Source of the DNA: Sitta carolinensis
Lineage: Eukaryota > Chordata > Aves > Passeriformes > Sittidae
Assembly: GCA_032173965.1 (NCBI GenBank)
Contig: CM063288.1
Location: forward strand, 17,340,501-17,404,500
Length of the DNA: 64,000 bases
Direction: 5' to 3'
Part shown: positions 24,787-37,415 of the stretch, in pieces
Position numbering within the stretch: position 1 is the first letter of the stretch
Layout: each line of letters opens with the position of its first letter
Notes under the pieces: model-generated
Seen by the model: only the letters and a program-made list of their open reading frames with translations
What the model was told of the DNA's origin: nothing
Database searches by the model: none
Made by a program: the position numbers and the translations under genes

Positions 24787-27700
24787 GAAAACAGGGTTTT
24801 TTCCTTGATATTTGGTCTCAGAAAGTTATCTGCTCATTTCCCAGGGCATGTGGTCTCACTCCCAACTACTGAGGCAGCATGATTCTACTTAATGTGGATG
24901 AAGAGTAGTAAAAATCTGATTTTACTGAGAATATGCTTGCACATGTAAGGATTTTCTAATTTAGTTTCTTCTGACTGATATATGTCTGCTCCCATGCCTG
25001 TGAATCACTTTGCAAATGAGGCTCTCCTGGGTTTTATGTATATTTCTTTATTAGATATTTGTGTTAGTTCTTTGAAGGACCCTATAGACAGGGCCCTGGG
25101 TCCAGACCAATCCCTGAAAAGGTATTCTAGGAATCAAGATCAGAAGGCTAATGGAAGATATCTAAGAATTGTGTATCTGAGGACTGAGAAAGCCTTTATT
25201 TAAGGCAAATTATATGATTTATATTAAGAGCAGAACTTGACCCAAAAGTGGTTTTATCAAGCTATCTGGGACTTTGACTTTAAAAACAGCTACAGCAGGC
25301 TTCAGCTTAACTGTGGAGCCATTCTCACTTTATTCTATTTTTGTACACGTTAACAGAGATGTGGAAAGGTTGCTTGGTATTGCCACTGTTTTGTTTAGGT
25401 TTTTTCGTGGTTTTCTGCATTGTGCTGTATCGACCTGCTGTTCAAAATTGTCAACTTAAGTTTTGGTCTGATGTAGTTATGCCAAGGTGCAATCTGCACA
25501 AGACCAAATTTTCTTTTTATATCATGTTTTGGGGTCATTGCACTTACTTGTTCTAGATGTTCCTAGGAGGGCTTACAGTTTACCATCCTTTGTCTTTTTG
25601 TTTATGTATTCAAAACTATTGAAAACTAATATATGGTCTAGAGAGTTCTGGGTCACATGCCTGTGAGAGGGCATTCAGTCTGAATGTCACACTTAACTGT
25701 AAAATTTAATTATAATAGTTCCCTAACCTAAAAGTAAAACGAAACTTCCAAATATTTGCAGTCTGTATAAGCACTAAGGTAACAAAGGACATAAATGTTT
25801 GAACGAATAGATGCAAATTAAATGAGAACATTTACTTCTGCCTTGTTTTATATTTGTTTAATTAAAAGTCCAAAGGAACTTCAAAGTCTATGAGGAAGTA
25901 AGTGGCCCTCTTGCTGATTCTATTGTCAAAATCACTGGGATCTTTTCAGGCTGCCTGCTGAATAATCTGATGTAGAGATTAAAGTGCTCTATCCCAAGAG
26001 CTTCTTTTTTGGTTTTATTTTTGAAGGTTCTGCTTCTTTACTTCACTGTGGTAATGGCTCTGTGTTTTGTCATAGCAATGAAGTATTACTGAACTGAGTG
26101 CTGCACTTAATGTCATTCTCAGCAGAGATTCTGTAAGAAATGTCTTAGGTGAGTTGCACAAATTCCAATTAGTTTGCTTTATGCTTGTGCACTCACCAAT
26201 GAAAAAAATAGTACCCTATTTCCTATGCTTTGATATTTGATAGTCATTGTACTGGACACTTCAGAGAGCTGATTTAATAAGCCATGTGAAGCAGTCGCAT
26301 CATAGCATATGAGTCATTTGAATTCCTACTGTACATAAGCTTGCTATCTTAGGGAAATGCTAGACATATGTTTGGCAAACGTCATTAATTTTTTGAAATA
26401 TTTGAATGATACAGTGAGTAATGAATTGTCTCTTTCTGAGTTAGTGTTTACTGCTCTTTGGTATGTTCCCCCAGTTTGGCTTGTGTGCTTTGTGGGATGT
26501 CTTTGTTCTTGGTCATATGCTAACATTGCCATAGCTACTACTATTATTATTTCAACTGCAGGCCACAGCTGAGATCATCAGCGTACTTGGCGCTGTGCTT
26601 GTGACAGCAAATGTCAGCAAGTCTTTAGTTCATTGAAGGCAGAAAATATACTTGAAAAGATGAGAGGAAATAGTGTACATTTCACTGGTAAAGCTGAAAC
26701 TGAAGCAAAGAGCATAAACTGATACAGAAAGGCTGTATTTTCTGGGTCATCTTAAGGAGGAGACTTCATATTAATATTTTATTTATCAGGTGTTTTGAAT
26801 AGATGACCCAGACCCTTAGTCCTTGCATTATCAAGGATTTATAAAGGAGACTTCACAAAAAGAAAACCAAAACACAACAACCTAATACTGGTGGGACACA
26901 CATCTTTGTGGCTCAATGTTCCTTGATTTTAGTCAAAACTATGAAATGAAGAGCAAGATCAAAGTGTAAAAAGAAAAAAAAGAAAAACATCAAACATAAT
27001 CTTGGTTTTGAATTTGGCTGTTTACAGAAATAAAGTATCTTTACAGGAAGAAGAATTCAGTTGGTGCTCTAAGTGTTTCTTCATTCAGTGCTGCACAGAG
27101 AAAAGATGCTGGTTTGAAACAAGATCTAGTTTAACCTTACCTTTACTTATATCTGCTTTTTAGGTACAGTTCTATGACTTGTGATGCCTTTTCCTCTGAC
27201 ACTTTTTTATGATTGTTTTGGTTTTGTGTGTGTGCGTTTATGCTGTGTGTAGTTTTCGAGCAAGCAGTAAAACAAAGTAATTTATAATTGTGAAAGATAA
27301 AAGATGCCACAACAGTTTACCCAGAACCTAAGGCAGGCAATGATAGATATTTGGAAAAGAACATACAAAGGAAATGAGTAAAAAAAATCTGAAATCCAGA
27401 CTGCAAAATTCAGAACCAAAGATATTTCCATATGATGAAAGAAAATGCAAAATAAATAAATTAATGAAGCATACAGAAAGTATAAATTCTGCAAATGGAG
27501 CAGAGCACAAAGCACAAGTCAGTTGAACCAGAACTATGATGGAATCAGTGGATGTCAGGAGAGGGAAGACACATTTTCTTAAGTACCAGGTACTTGAAAG
27601 AGTGATAAGATTTTAAGGGTGAAAGTGAGTGTTTCCAGGCCGTGTACTCATCATACACATTGGCTGAAATAAAGCAATTAAAAAAACGTGTTTGTACATC

Positions 27701-29202
27701 TATATATAACATTATCTTGACAACCTTTTTTCTGGACAATAATTCAGAGAATGAAGTTGGCCAGTTGGTTGTGATAAGTATTCTAAAGCTCAAAAAAGGA
27801 AGACAATAATTTTTATTTTCCTATTCTAGAAATACCACTTTCTTCCCCAGTGACTGGGAGAAGATACATGTTACCTCTTATGCTGGTGAATAATTGTCGA
27901 AAAGGCTTAAACATGGTGCTAGATATCTTCAGATCCACTGACTTTTAAATTTGCTTTAGTATATTTCTTTTACTGTGAAAACTTAGTCTCAGGAGAGTGT
28001 CAGTATCAGTTTGATATGTACTAAGCAAAAGACTTTCAGAATAACTGAAAACAGGAGGTTACTGAAGGTTTTCCAAGCTGCAGCAATAAATTGTAGAAAC
28101 TAAGAGAGTAATGATTTAAGAACAAACTCACAGGAAGAGTTTCCTTTAATAGTGGGATGGTAAGAGGTAACACAGGAGCAATTTTTACTTAGACATGCTT
28201 TGTTATTAGGAGACTTTATGAGGAAATGTCCTGCAGCATTTCTATTTGGTCACAATCCTGATTTTGGCTCTTTTGAAGGGAATATGAATAAGGAATAAGG
28301 AATAAGAGAAGTGATTCTTCTCACCTTCTGAATCCCTGATTCCTGCTCCTGTTGAGATTTAATTTGTACAGGACAAAACTCTCTTGACTTATCCACTTGA
28401 AAGAATGTCTTCAGATCAGTTCATGCTCTCAATTAAACTAATAGGTAGAGTCTGTAGTAGAATCAAACTTTTTAAAGTAGTTAAGCTATTTTTTTCATAA
28501 CTACGTAAGAAGAAAAAGAAAAGAGAAAATATTTTTCTTGACAGGTGATTATGAAGGCACTTCAGTATTTTCATCTCTGCAGATTAAATAGAGAAGGCAA
28601 GAGAAATTTTATTAAAATAATAAGAGTAGGAACATGTTTTCAGATGGAGTCAATTCCACATGATCAACAGGCAAAGTTTCCAGGCTTGATTCTGCAGAAT
28701 GGATTAACCCTACCAAGGTGCAGGGTTTCCTTTATATGGGCTAGTCAGCCCCACTCAGGTTCAGCTTTGGTCGGCTGCTTGCAGGAATGGCTCCTCTCCA
28801 GACAGATGCAGGTGTGTTCACACAGGTTTCTCTGGACCTCTGAGCTCTCCTGCCACCTGGATAGAACTGCAGGTTTCAATCTGTTTCTGCCACTTCTCTC
28901 TGAGGTTTGGAGAACAGCTTTGTCCAAACTTACCAATTTTCAAGAATAGTTAGTTCCATCAGTTACATGAGTAATTAAAGTCACCACTTCTCTAGAGACC
29001 ATTTGCACCAACTCTTCCAGTGTATGTAATACAGAGATTCCCAGGGCCCTTTCCCAAAAAAGCTAGCCTGAAGCCACAAGTCTAAAGGCTGTGTTAGCAG
29101 AGATAATGGCTTTGGAGACTCATGCTTGATGGCACAGTGGTGGTGCTCTGCTTCTTACAAAGTAACCTGTTCAAAGGGAGCTTGTGTTAACCTTAGCACA
29201 CA
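24787..29202. other. Unique AT-rich sequence, no gene seen
   Basis: The longest ORF here is 134 codons at 28545-28949. It has no recognisable domain and is probably chance. A short GGAATAA triplet repeat sits near 28282. No RNA gene or recognisable transposon was found. Confidence 0.5.
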
Positions 29203-29245
29203 GAGTCATAGAATAATCTGGGAAGGACATTTAAAGGTCATTTCT
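29203..29245 (-). mobile_element. CR1 LINE 3'-tail fragment
   Basis: The plus strand reads TCATAGAATAATCTGGGAAGG and then a TTTAAAGGTCAT block. This corresponds to the reverse complement of the 3' end of avian CR1, where the terminal 8-bp ATTCTATG-type repeat follows a 'tgacctttaaaggtcc' type segment. Only about 43 bp is recognisable, as expected for severe 5' truncation, with CR1 in minus orientation. The match is from memory of the consensus. Confidence 0.65.
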
Positions 29246-29370
29246 CAGTGTAGATAAAAAATTTCAAAAGCATATTAGTTTATTTAAAATTAAATATATT
29301 CAATTAATATTTTTCTAAACGTTTGTGCTTAATTTTGTTAAGTTCCTGCACTTCTAGTGATTTATTGACT

Positions 29371-29468
29371 ATGGTTGGGTTTGGTGTTTTTTTGTTTGTT
29401 TTGGCAGGGAGGAGTTTAAGGGTTTCTTTTTTTGTTTCTTTGGTTTTTGTTTTTAGGGTTTTTTTTTG
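29371..29468 (+). repeat. G/T-rich low-complexity tract
   Basis: T-rich blocks are broken by GG and GGG, with repeated TTTGTTT words. It lies just upstream of the exon-like ORF at 29488 and could serve as part of a polypyrimidine context there. Confidence 0.65.
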
Positions 29469-29776
29469 GCACCCTCTATCCTCCCAGGTATGCTATAGGA
29501 AAATTGGTGTGGTTTAAGTGCACCTCTTTTGTAAATCAGGTTGATCAAACATATAAATACGTAGTGGAGAAAGCAGACACTTTAAAGACAGGTTTTTTTA
29601 AGGAACTTGACATTTTCATCACGGAGGAGGTGTATCCTGAAACAGTTACAGAATTAAACACGAGGGTAAATGTAGAGTAATTTTTTCAGTGCAGTGGTAT
29701 TCAGTACAAGTAGTGGGGATCTGTTTCTTTTTTAAAGGCTCCATAATTCTCAAAAGATTTGTGAATTCAAAAGCGG

Positions 29777-29790
29777 TCACGTGGGTGACA
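29777..29790 (+). promoter_or_regulatory. USF-type E-box in a short palindrome
   Basis: GTCACGTGGGTGAC contains the CACGTG E-box with the 5' GT favoured by USF and MITF-type bHLH-zip proteins. The flanking GTCAC/GTGAC halves make it nearly palindromic. It lies about 190 bp from the minisatellite and CpG cluster, which gives the motif some context. A single motif match is weak evidence. Confidence 0.3.
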
Positions 29791-29963
29791 AAAGCAGGTA
29801 AAATACAAGGGTATCTGAATTTTTTTTTTCCACTTACAAGGTAACATTTTTTGACCAACACGAGAAAGAGTTACGGTAAAATCAATTAGCTAGAAACCTT
29901 AATCTAAGCCCGTCGCTGTGGCCACAAGAGCACGACCCAGCGCTGCACAGGAGGCGCGAGCAG

Positions 29964-30089
29964 GGACGGTTGCTGAAATAAAGGACGTTTGATAAAATAA
30001 AGGACGTTTGATAAAATAAAGGACGGTTGCTGAAATAAAGGACGTTTGATAAAATAAAGGACGTTTGCTGAAATAAAGGACGTTTGTTG
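29964..30089 (+). repeat. 19-bp minisatellite, 6.6 copies
   Basis: Six full 19-bp units and a 12-base partial unit run head to tail. Two unit types are mixed: one of the form GGACGTTTGATAAAATAAA, and variants carrying GCTGAAATAAA, two of which also read GGACGG. Every unit contains one CpG, unusual for this CpG-poor window. The array interrupts no gene. ORFs across it on the minus strand are repeat artefacts with a roughly 19-residue period (57 bp, three units). Confidence 0.95.
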
Positions 30090-30100
30090 CCATCTAGTGG
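30088..30100 (-). promoter_or_regulatory. CTCF core-motif match
   Basis: On the minus strand the bases read CCACTAGATGGCA, which agrees at every position with the vertebrate CTCF core pattern CCA(C/G)YAG(A/G)(G/T)GGC(A/G). The site overlaps the end of the minisatellite and adjoins a CpG-rich stretch. CTCF binding would suggest an insulator or loop anchor. Occupancy cannot be judged from sequence. Confidence 0.5.
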
Positions 30101-30225
30101 CACTGCGGAACGGCGGCGGCTCCGGCTGCAGCGGCGCTCTTGAGGAAACTCCACGCTTTAACTTCCTAAACGCTGGTCGAACACACACGGGATTTTTACA
30201 GTAATTTCACCTTCTTGACCGCTTT
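30101..30225. promoter_or_regulatory. Short CpG-rich patch
   Basis: About a dozen CpG dinucleotides fall in roughly 120 bp, including a CGGCGGCGG-type run near 30110-30118, whereas long parts of the window have almost none. With the CTCF match and the E-box it looks like an unmethylated regulatory element or a small promoter. No downstream exon was identified. The patch is shorter than standard CpG-island criteria. Confidence 0.4.
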
Positions 30226-30342
30226 GCCCCAGGCCTGCCACAAGTAGTAATAGTTCTAATTTAGATTGTGGTTTAAACTCCTAGAAAACCTGCCATATTT
30301 CTAGGTTTAAGAACTACGTGACAAATCTGAAGGTGAAATTAC
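30201..30342. mobile_element. Nested inverted repeat, possible MITE remnant
   Basis: The outer arms GTAATTTCACCTTC (30201-30214) and GAAGGTGAAATTAC (30329-30342) are perfect 14-bp reverse complements. Inner arms CCTAGAAA (30280-30287) and TTTCTAGG (30298-30305) are also perfect and extend imperfectly into TTTAA on either side. The left side has about 40 extra bases. The layout fits a decayed palindromic DNA element or a structured RNA. No target duplication was identified. Confidence 0.45.
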
Positions 30343-33300
30343 CAAGCAATTTGAAGGCGGGGAATGACTTCTTTAAGCCTAACCACACTTGCTGAAAGAT
30401 TAAATCTATTACATTTAAAGGAATTAGACTAATTAAGTATTAATAATATATAATTGCCTTTTTCAGGATAAAATATTAATATAAGAGTCAAAGAAGGTGA
30501 CATTTCCAATGTTATCTATGTGATAGAATGCTATGAGCCTATTGACAATTTCTGTTCATAAATCACATACATTTCTCGGAAAAAAGAGAACATCTGACTT
30601 TACAATTTCTAGTGTAAATTAAGTAGTAGGTTCTCCTGCAGTCAAGTGTGAAGACACCACATACAAACCACCAACCACGGCCAGTGTCAAACCTCATGAG
30701 TGTATGTGTGTGAATGGCAGGGAGAGAGTGCTAAGGAATTATTGCACTTTACTCTGTGCTGTTTTAGGATCTTTATATGGAGCTGTCTTTCTAGAGTGTC
30801 ACAACCCAGTTTCAAAGGAGCCTTAATTCATTTTTTACCTACAAAATCAGCCTAAAGACCTCCAGACACTGCATTGTTAAACAGAATAGTGCTAAACCAA
30901 GCAGCAACTTCCAAGAGGGACTACTTCTCTCCTTGCTGAAGTATGTCAAATGCCAATTATTTCTAGTCTGACCAGCTAGAAGTCAAATAAAAAGAAAATA
31001 AAGCAAACAAAATCTAAGAACCAAACCCAAAAATACTCACCTTCATGAGGTTTTTGCACCAGAGATTTCAGCTGTCATTTTTAAAATACACAGTATATGA
31101 GTATTTTCTAGAGCAAGAAGTGAATTAGAAAGTCTTTTCTTTTTGAGGCTGATGGGCTTGGGTCTAACTTTCTGCTTTGCAGTTTTTCTCTGTGTAAAAG
31201 TCACAGCATAGGAAGTGGCAGCCTAAATAATTAGCAAAAGAACATTTTGGTAGGTGAGCTTTTACAGACAGTGTGGTATGAACTTTCTTTGCACTAGGAA
31301 AGGATGAAGCATCAGATAATGAAACCTCCACCTGGACAACTAAAATTATTAAATGCTTTCCCTAGGATGGGCCAGATCCTATGTGAAAGTCCAGAAAACC
31401 AGGAAAATGTAATGACTATACAAGGACGAACTCAAGGAATGTAAATGTCTAGAGCACAAGCTAAACTGAAAAAGGTTCAGGACTGGTATTGAGTGCTTCT
31501 GGACCTTACCAGCATAGCTTGCGCAAACATGCAAAGCACTCACCCAAGTTTGAGCTCTGCTGTGTCTGGCTGTGTGTCCCAACTCCTGGTGGCTCTCCCT
31601 GTGAGTGTCTCTTCCATGGAATGTTTGCTCACAATGTGGGTAAACCCTTCAAGACTGCCCACTGCTGCCTTCTCCTTCCTCCACTGCAGTACCAGATGTG
31701 GTTATGATGTCTCCAAAGTGCAGGAGAACCTCCCAGAAGCAAACATAGACCTGTGCTTTATGCTGCCTACAAAGGATATAGGCAAAGGTGGAGGGAAATC
31801 TGCTGACTTGGGTCCATCTCCTGTGACAAGAGTGACTATCTCTTACTTCTGTAACAGAGCTTTTTGGTTTGTTCAGCCCTTAAGTGCCTGCATGTCTTGA
31901 ACCACCAGAAATATCCCTGCCCTGAGGAATTCACAAGATCTAGAAGGAAAGTAGGTATCAAACTCTGTTGCTTATTCACAGGTAGAGAATTGAGTTAAAA
32001 AGAGTGAGTAGTCCAAAATAACACTATCAAAACTGGAAGATGGCCCTGCAATTTGACACTATGAGTTGAGAACATTCAGCATATATGGATGTATTTATTC
32101 AGTCATATAGATATTTATCACTTATTTATGAACACTTCATCTAACAACTGCAGCAATTCACTGCTTCTGCTCAGCTGTAGTATTTGACACCAGGATTTTA
32201 GTCACTTTACAGCTTAGGTAAATTGTGTATCTCTGTACAAGTTCCAGGGAGTAAGGATGGATATAGAACATACACACAACCTAGAAACTAGATGAATTTC
32301 ACTGGAAGATAATATACAGTCAAAATGCAGTATGTAGCTATGAATTACCTGTAGCGGGAACAAAACACAAAATGGTTTTCAAATGAACATCTATAACATT
32401 CCAAAGGTCATTACATGGTATGGTGGCCTGCAGTAGCAATCACTTAATTTAATGGACAGGATATCCTAAATTGCTAGATAAAACACCAGATGATGATGTG
32501 GCAGAGTACCCAGATTTCATTACATGTGTCAGGAGTAGCTTGTTACTTCTGAATGGCAAATCTGACTCTCCTCTCAAAGCCACAGTGTACACTGCATAGT
32601 TTAATTTAATGACCCGTGTATTTTTAAGGGGGAACTGTTTTATACAGTTTTGAGGTAGCATAAATTCAAGCTCTCGTTTCTTTATGAAGTCAGTTGATTC
32701 AGAGGGAGAATATGCTGGTAAACCTAAAGGCCTTTAAAGTCATCCATGCAGATTCTTGTTCTCTTTCTGGAAGCAGCTGATATAATAGCATCTTACTGCT
32801 CATTTTTTAAGACTTTCAGTGCTCAAGGATTTTTGTTTGTTTATTTGTTTTCTCCAACGGTACCAGAAATTCCCTGAGGTGCTGCTTTCTATTAATTGAA
32901 AGAGAAGTTAAAGACAGCTCCTTTCGGTGCCAATTACCTAGGATATATCAAGCAATTTATTTGTTTTTCAGGCAGACAGCCTTCTTCCACTGGATACAAA
33001 TCAGGGGACGCTAAACATTTTTCTCAAATACTGCAGATTGCAGGTCAGGTCTGTAGTGACAAAAAGCAAGAATAATGGAAAAAAGAAGTTCCAACATATA
33101 CACACACAGAGTACAACAAAGCTCATGCATAAGTGCAAAGGTAAATGCCACTGATAAACATGAGAAGTGACTTGAGGGTAAATTTTTATTGACTTTTACA
33201 GGACAGCTAAACGTGCCACACTTTCCCTGGCTCCTAATTGACGTCACTAGAAAAGAACTCATGATTTACTAATTTTTTGGGTGTGATTTTAGATTATTCA

Positions 33301-36300
33301 AATCCCTCAAATTTGGTTGAATTACCAGGATTGGGTCATATATGGTTCATCTATGTGGGTATGAGAACATAATGTGTGTTCTTAGTTTTCTTGTATATAT
33401 TTTTCCTGCTGATTTCTGAGAAACTAGTCCTTTAACCTTTTATCTGTCAGGCATAAAATCTCTCTTTATCTCCTATTTTTATTCATGAAGCTGAGTACTA
33501 ACTTACTGAAATCAGTGCTTTCCTGCCAATTTCCAAATGCATCCTAGCCTTCAGACTCATTTTCTCCTATCCAAGCCTACTTTTATTGCAGGAGAATTTG
33601 AGTGGGCTTAACTGAACATATGTCTGTTAGAGCTAGCTGAGATGCAAGCCCTAGTAAACCAAGTTACTTAACCACCCAGCAAATTTCTTGTGGTGTTGCC
33701 TGTGGCTGTGAGAAAGACTGAAAAGATCTGACTGCCCACAGTGCAAAACACTTCTTTCTAAAAGAAGAAACTGAAAAACTTCCTAGCTTTCACATCTGTC
33801 TAGAAGTTACCCTTCGGAGGACTAGGATGAGCAAGAAAAAAAGCCAAGGGTTAAGGTACTACTCTTTGTGCAACTTCTGTGGGAGTTTACACCACCAGTT
33901 GCAGAAACCCATCAGAAATTCCTTAGTTACTAGGCAAGCAGCTGAAGAGGGTACCTGCTTTTTGACCTAGAGATTCCTTACATCCCTTCTCCTTCAGGGA
34001 GACACTACAGAAAAGGACCAGGAAGCAGATGCCTAATAACATCTTCTAAGTGTAATGAGAGACAGAGTCCTGAGTTGAACCCAAAGATCCTACAGAGAAA
34101 CTCAAAAAGAGGCACAAGGGTACACTCATTCCAGACCTAATTCCCTTCTCATTTCAGTCCATCTCTCAATAATTTGAGCACACCTGCAACTCTAAGCAAT
34201 ATAGCAAGATACTGAGACCAGTTTAAGTCTTGGACACGTCACAGAATCAGGCTAGGCAATATGATACAGGATGTAAATAGGTTCAGGTTTAATTGGAAGT
34301 CAGTCTGACAGGAATCCTGTAACTAGTTAGATGTGTCTGTTCAGTGCCATGCATGGCTACAAGCAGTAGTGTGAGATGTAGCTGGAGCTGTCCAAAGATG
34401 GGAACTGGAGCAAGTACTGATTCCCAGACCTGTCTTCACCTGCAAGGTTCTGTGTCTGGTTTTGATAATACCCTGAGCCACATGGGCATGGCACAGACTT
34501 ACCCTGGAGGTGGTGGAGGATGGTGCAGAAATGAAACTATCTGTGTCCCAATTCATCAGGGCAAGAAGATTTCAACCTTTCTTATAGCATAAAAAGCCAT
34601 TTTCTGCCAAACACTAGCAGTGTAGGACAGGGATACAAATCTAGGTCTACACAGAGCCATGCAAATAAAGGGCTGCTTGTTTTGTTCACGCTCTGAAAGA
34701 AGGGACATATGAGCTAAAATAATGAGTAATTCCAGCTAATGTCCTGAGAATCCTTTCTGAAAATGGGGTGAGAAATATGCATTCTCAGTCTTGGGCATAG
34801 AAATGGAGATGTAGCAGATGTAGCAAACCAACATATAAGCATGGGCAAAAATTGTCCTTTCCTGCATCCCAAAGTGGGACGGAAATTCTCTGCAGCAAGT
34901 ATACTCTCTTTCAAAAAACTTCAACTCTAAATCAAAGCAAAATTCTTTATAATACTAAGTGAAGAGGCTTTGACATGCAGATAATACACAGGACCCACTG
35001 ACTGTACTTTCATGTGATGTTTAACCAGCTATTTTAAATCCCATATATAGGACACACGGCTTATTCATCCATTTAAAAATAGTTAAACTGTGTTTGGGAA
35101 ACAGGATGCTAAGACTAGCTTTAACAGTACATGCTTGAAGCTAGGTTGTATGTTACTTCTCATTTTTAGTGGCTTGAAAGTTTTTTGCAGTTAAAGAGAT
35201 TTTTCTTCATTATGTTTCTGTGGAATAACAATGACATCCAGTGGCTGGTTACTTTAATAATACATATGTATCTTCTGCAGGTATGAGAGACAATAACATT
35301 TTGGTGGGGTCTTTTCCTTTTGGTAGTGGAGAGTTCTTTCTTGCCAAACTTATCAGCAAGGGTTTTGGGGTGGGGGACCTGAGGAATGGAGGTTGGGCAT
35401 GAAAAGTCACAGTGCTTTAATAAGGCCCTATCAAGAGAAAGTCAATTCCACTTTACTGGTACCTTAATGCCAGTTAAGCTTCAGGGATGAGCAAGGTATT
35501 GTAGTTTGTTCATTCTTGAGCTCTTTTAAAGAGACTTAAACCTAGATTTCTTTTGTAATAGTTGAAACCCACAGTGGCCTAGGCAGCTGCTCAATCCTAT
35601 ATCCCCTTATTTAAAAGTGTAATTTTAAAATGTACATGTTTTGATATCATCGTGTTTCACCTGTTTATGATTTTTTTTAATACTTTTTTGCTGGCCCATC
35701 AATGTTCTTTTGTCTGCCCTGAGGCATCCTTAACTTACATACCAACAAAGTGCGTTTCTTTTAGGTTTTTTTTTCTTCTTAATAAGCTACCATGGCAACT
35801 ACCACTCACATGTTACTTATTGCCATGGGATTTAGTTGCATTTTCTTTTAATAACAAGTGCCTTAAAACTGTTGCACATTGTGCAATTTTCTTTTATTTT
35901 GTAGCACAAAATTATGTACCTTTGTAACTTTCTTGCAGTGACTGTTTCATTTGTGTATTAAGATGAAGTTTGTCTTCTCTCTTTTAAAGTCTTCCAAGAA
36001 CCTCTACTGTGCAGAGATATGGAGTGGAAAATAATTTCTCAGAGTAAAAGTCTTGGGTGCACAATGGACAAAAGAAAATCAGATGTCTGAGGAGTAGGAA
36101 CATCTTAGGATATCAAACACGGGGACTTGGTAGTTGATTGCTCCACTCCCACCTGCTTCCTTTGACTTCCCTGGGGTAAAGCCACAACTCCAGTAAAGCA
36201 GAAGCTAAAACACCCCCTTTTCATGATAGGCTGGGTAGACTAGTTTTCTGAGCAGTTCCAGAGTTTGAATATGGTTGTAGGCTGAGAGAGGGTGAATTAA

Positions 36301-36984
36301 TTTGTAAGTGATCTCCAATACATTATTTTGCCTCTATTTAGACTATGAAAAAATAACAGCAGTCTATGTAGCTTAACAAAGCATTTTCATACAAGTATTA
36401 AGCTGAGATCTTTGGAACAAAAATGCTTTTGTCTATTATTAATTAATTTCTTGTCTCTAATGGAGTTAGTATTGCTTGAGTACAGATTCTAAAAGAAAAG
36501 AAAATCAACCTGGTATAGACTTATGGCCAGAACCTTGAGCTCTTGCTCATTTAACAAACATGAATTTTATTGCAGTCAGGAGAGCTAATGATGGAGCTTT
36601 TTCTTGAACAGGTCTAGCTTCTCAGTGAGATGCAGTTATAAATGCAATTCATTGCATGCAATTTGACATTCAATAACCAGTAGCAGTGTAGTGTACTGAA
36701 AATATTCACAGAAATCAAAGAAATTTTGTTGAGAGTAAACAGGAGGTTTTAGCTAATCTAATGGAATTCTTGAGATGAACTAGGATACTTGAGTGTCATT
36801 GCTCACAGATAATTTTATGAAATCCTTGTATAGCTCCCATAACAAGGATGTTAAAATCAGTTTGCTCATCTCTGTGTAAGTATGATTTAATGTTGCACAC
36901 TAAATAATATATCTGCAGATTAATCTCATTAAGCCATCATCCTCAATGCTACTTTGTTTACCTGATGATGGCTGTAATCAGCCC
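30343..36984. other. Unique sequence, no gene recognised
   Basis: Several ORFs of 60-135 codons occur (the longest at 31493-31900), none with a recognisable domain or a supporting transcript architecture. No clear transposon was seen. A splice-like AG|GTATGA junction lies at 35279-35286. Confidence 0.5.
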
Positions 36985-37415
36985 TTCTATCACACCTTGA
37001 GTCATCAAAGCTAATCCTTTCAGCCATTCCTTTAAATAACCTACTGTTACTGTTTTCTAGTGGATTATCTCTACCCTCCGTAATATTTTCTTTCAAGTTT
37101 AGTGTCCAAAACTGGGTACAGGATTCCAGCTGCGACCTCCCAGTGCTGAATAGATTTGAATAATCACCTACTCTGTCTTGTTTCTCATAGCCTGACTAAT
37201 CCTTCTCCAAATTACATTTTCTTTCTGGGTTTCTATTAATTTTGTGGCCTGCTGCAGTCATTCAAGTTATTTTTCTTCAGTGCAGCATTTTGCATCAATC
37301 TTTACTGAACTATCTTATGCATTTCAAATAATTCCTTCAATTTATCAACATGACCTTTCATTCTAGTTACATCCTCCAAGTACTAGCAGCCCATCCTGTT
37401 GGTGTTTCCTTCAGT
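36985..37415 (-). mobile_element. Ancient L3/CR1-like LINE remnant
   Basis: Read on the plus strand, the segment GTCCAAAACTGGGTACAGGA, followed by CCAGCTGCGACCTCCCAGTG and then AATCACCTAC, mirrors the reverse complement of a CR1/L3 3' UTR. Downstream, 'tgacctttcattctagttacatc' and 'ctagcagcccatcctgttggtgt' match the order of the older reverse-transcriptase-end blocks. The copy is in minus orientation, heavily diverged and without an open frame. Limits are approximate because the comparison is from memory. Confidence 0.7.

Noticed and set aside
26106..26155. 26-base segment ending at AG|GTGAGT considered as a microexon
   Set aside because: The donor is good, but the acceptor tract is short and mixed. 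Such pairs are expected by chance in a window this long.
28545..28949. 134-codon plus-strand ORF
   Set aside because: No recognisable domain, no CpG or promoter context and no evident splice structure. The length is plausible by chance in 64 kb.
29882..30188. Three overlapping minus-strand ORFs of 64-94 codons with repeated peptide blocks
   Set aside because: All are readings of the 19-bp minisatellite in different frames. Openness comes from the repeat unit, not from selection.
31493..31900. 135-codon plus-strand ORF overlapping another frame
   Set aside because: No family resemblance. Overlapping open frames in the same region suggest locally low stop density, not a gene.
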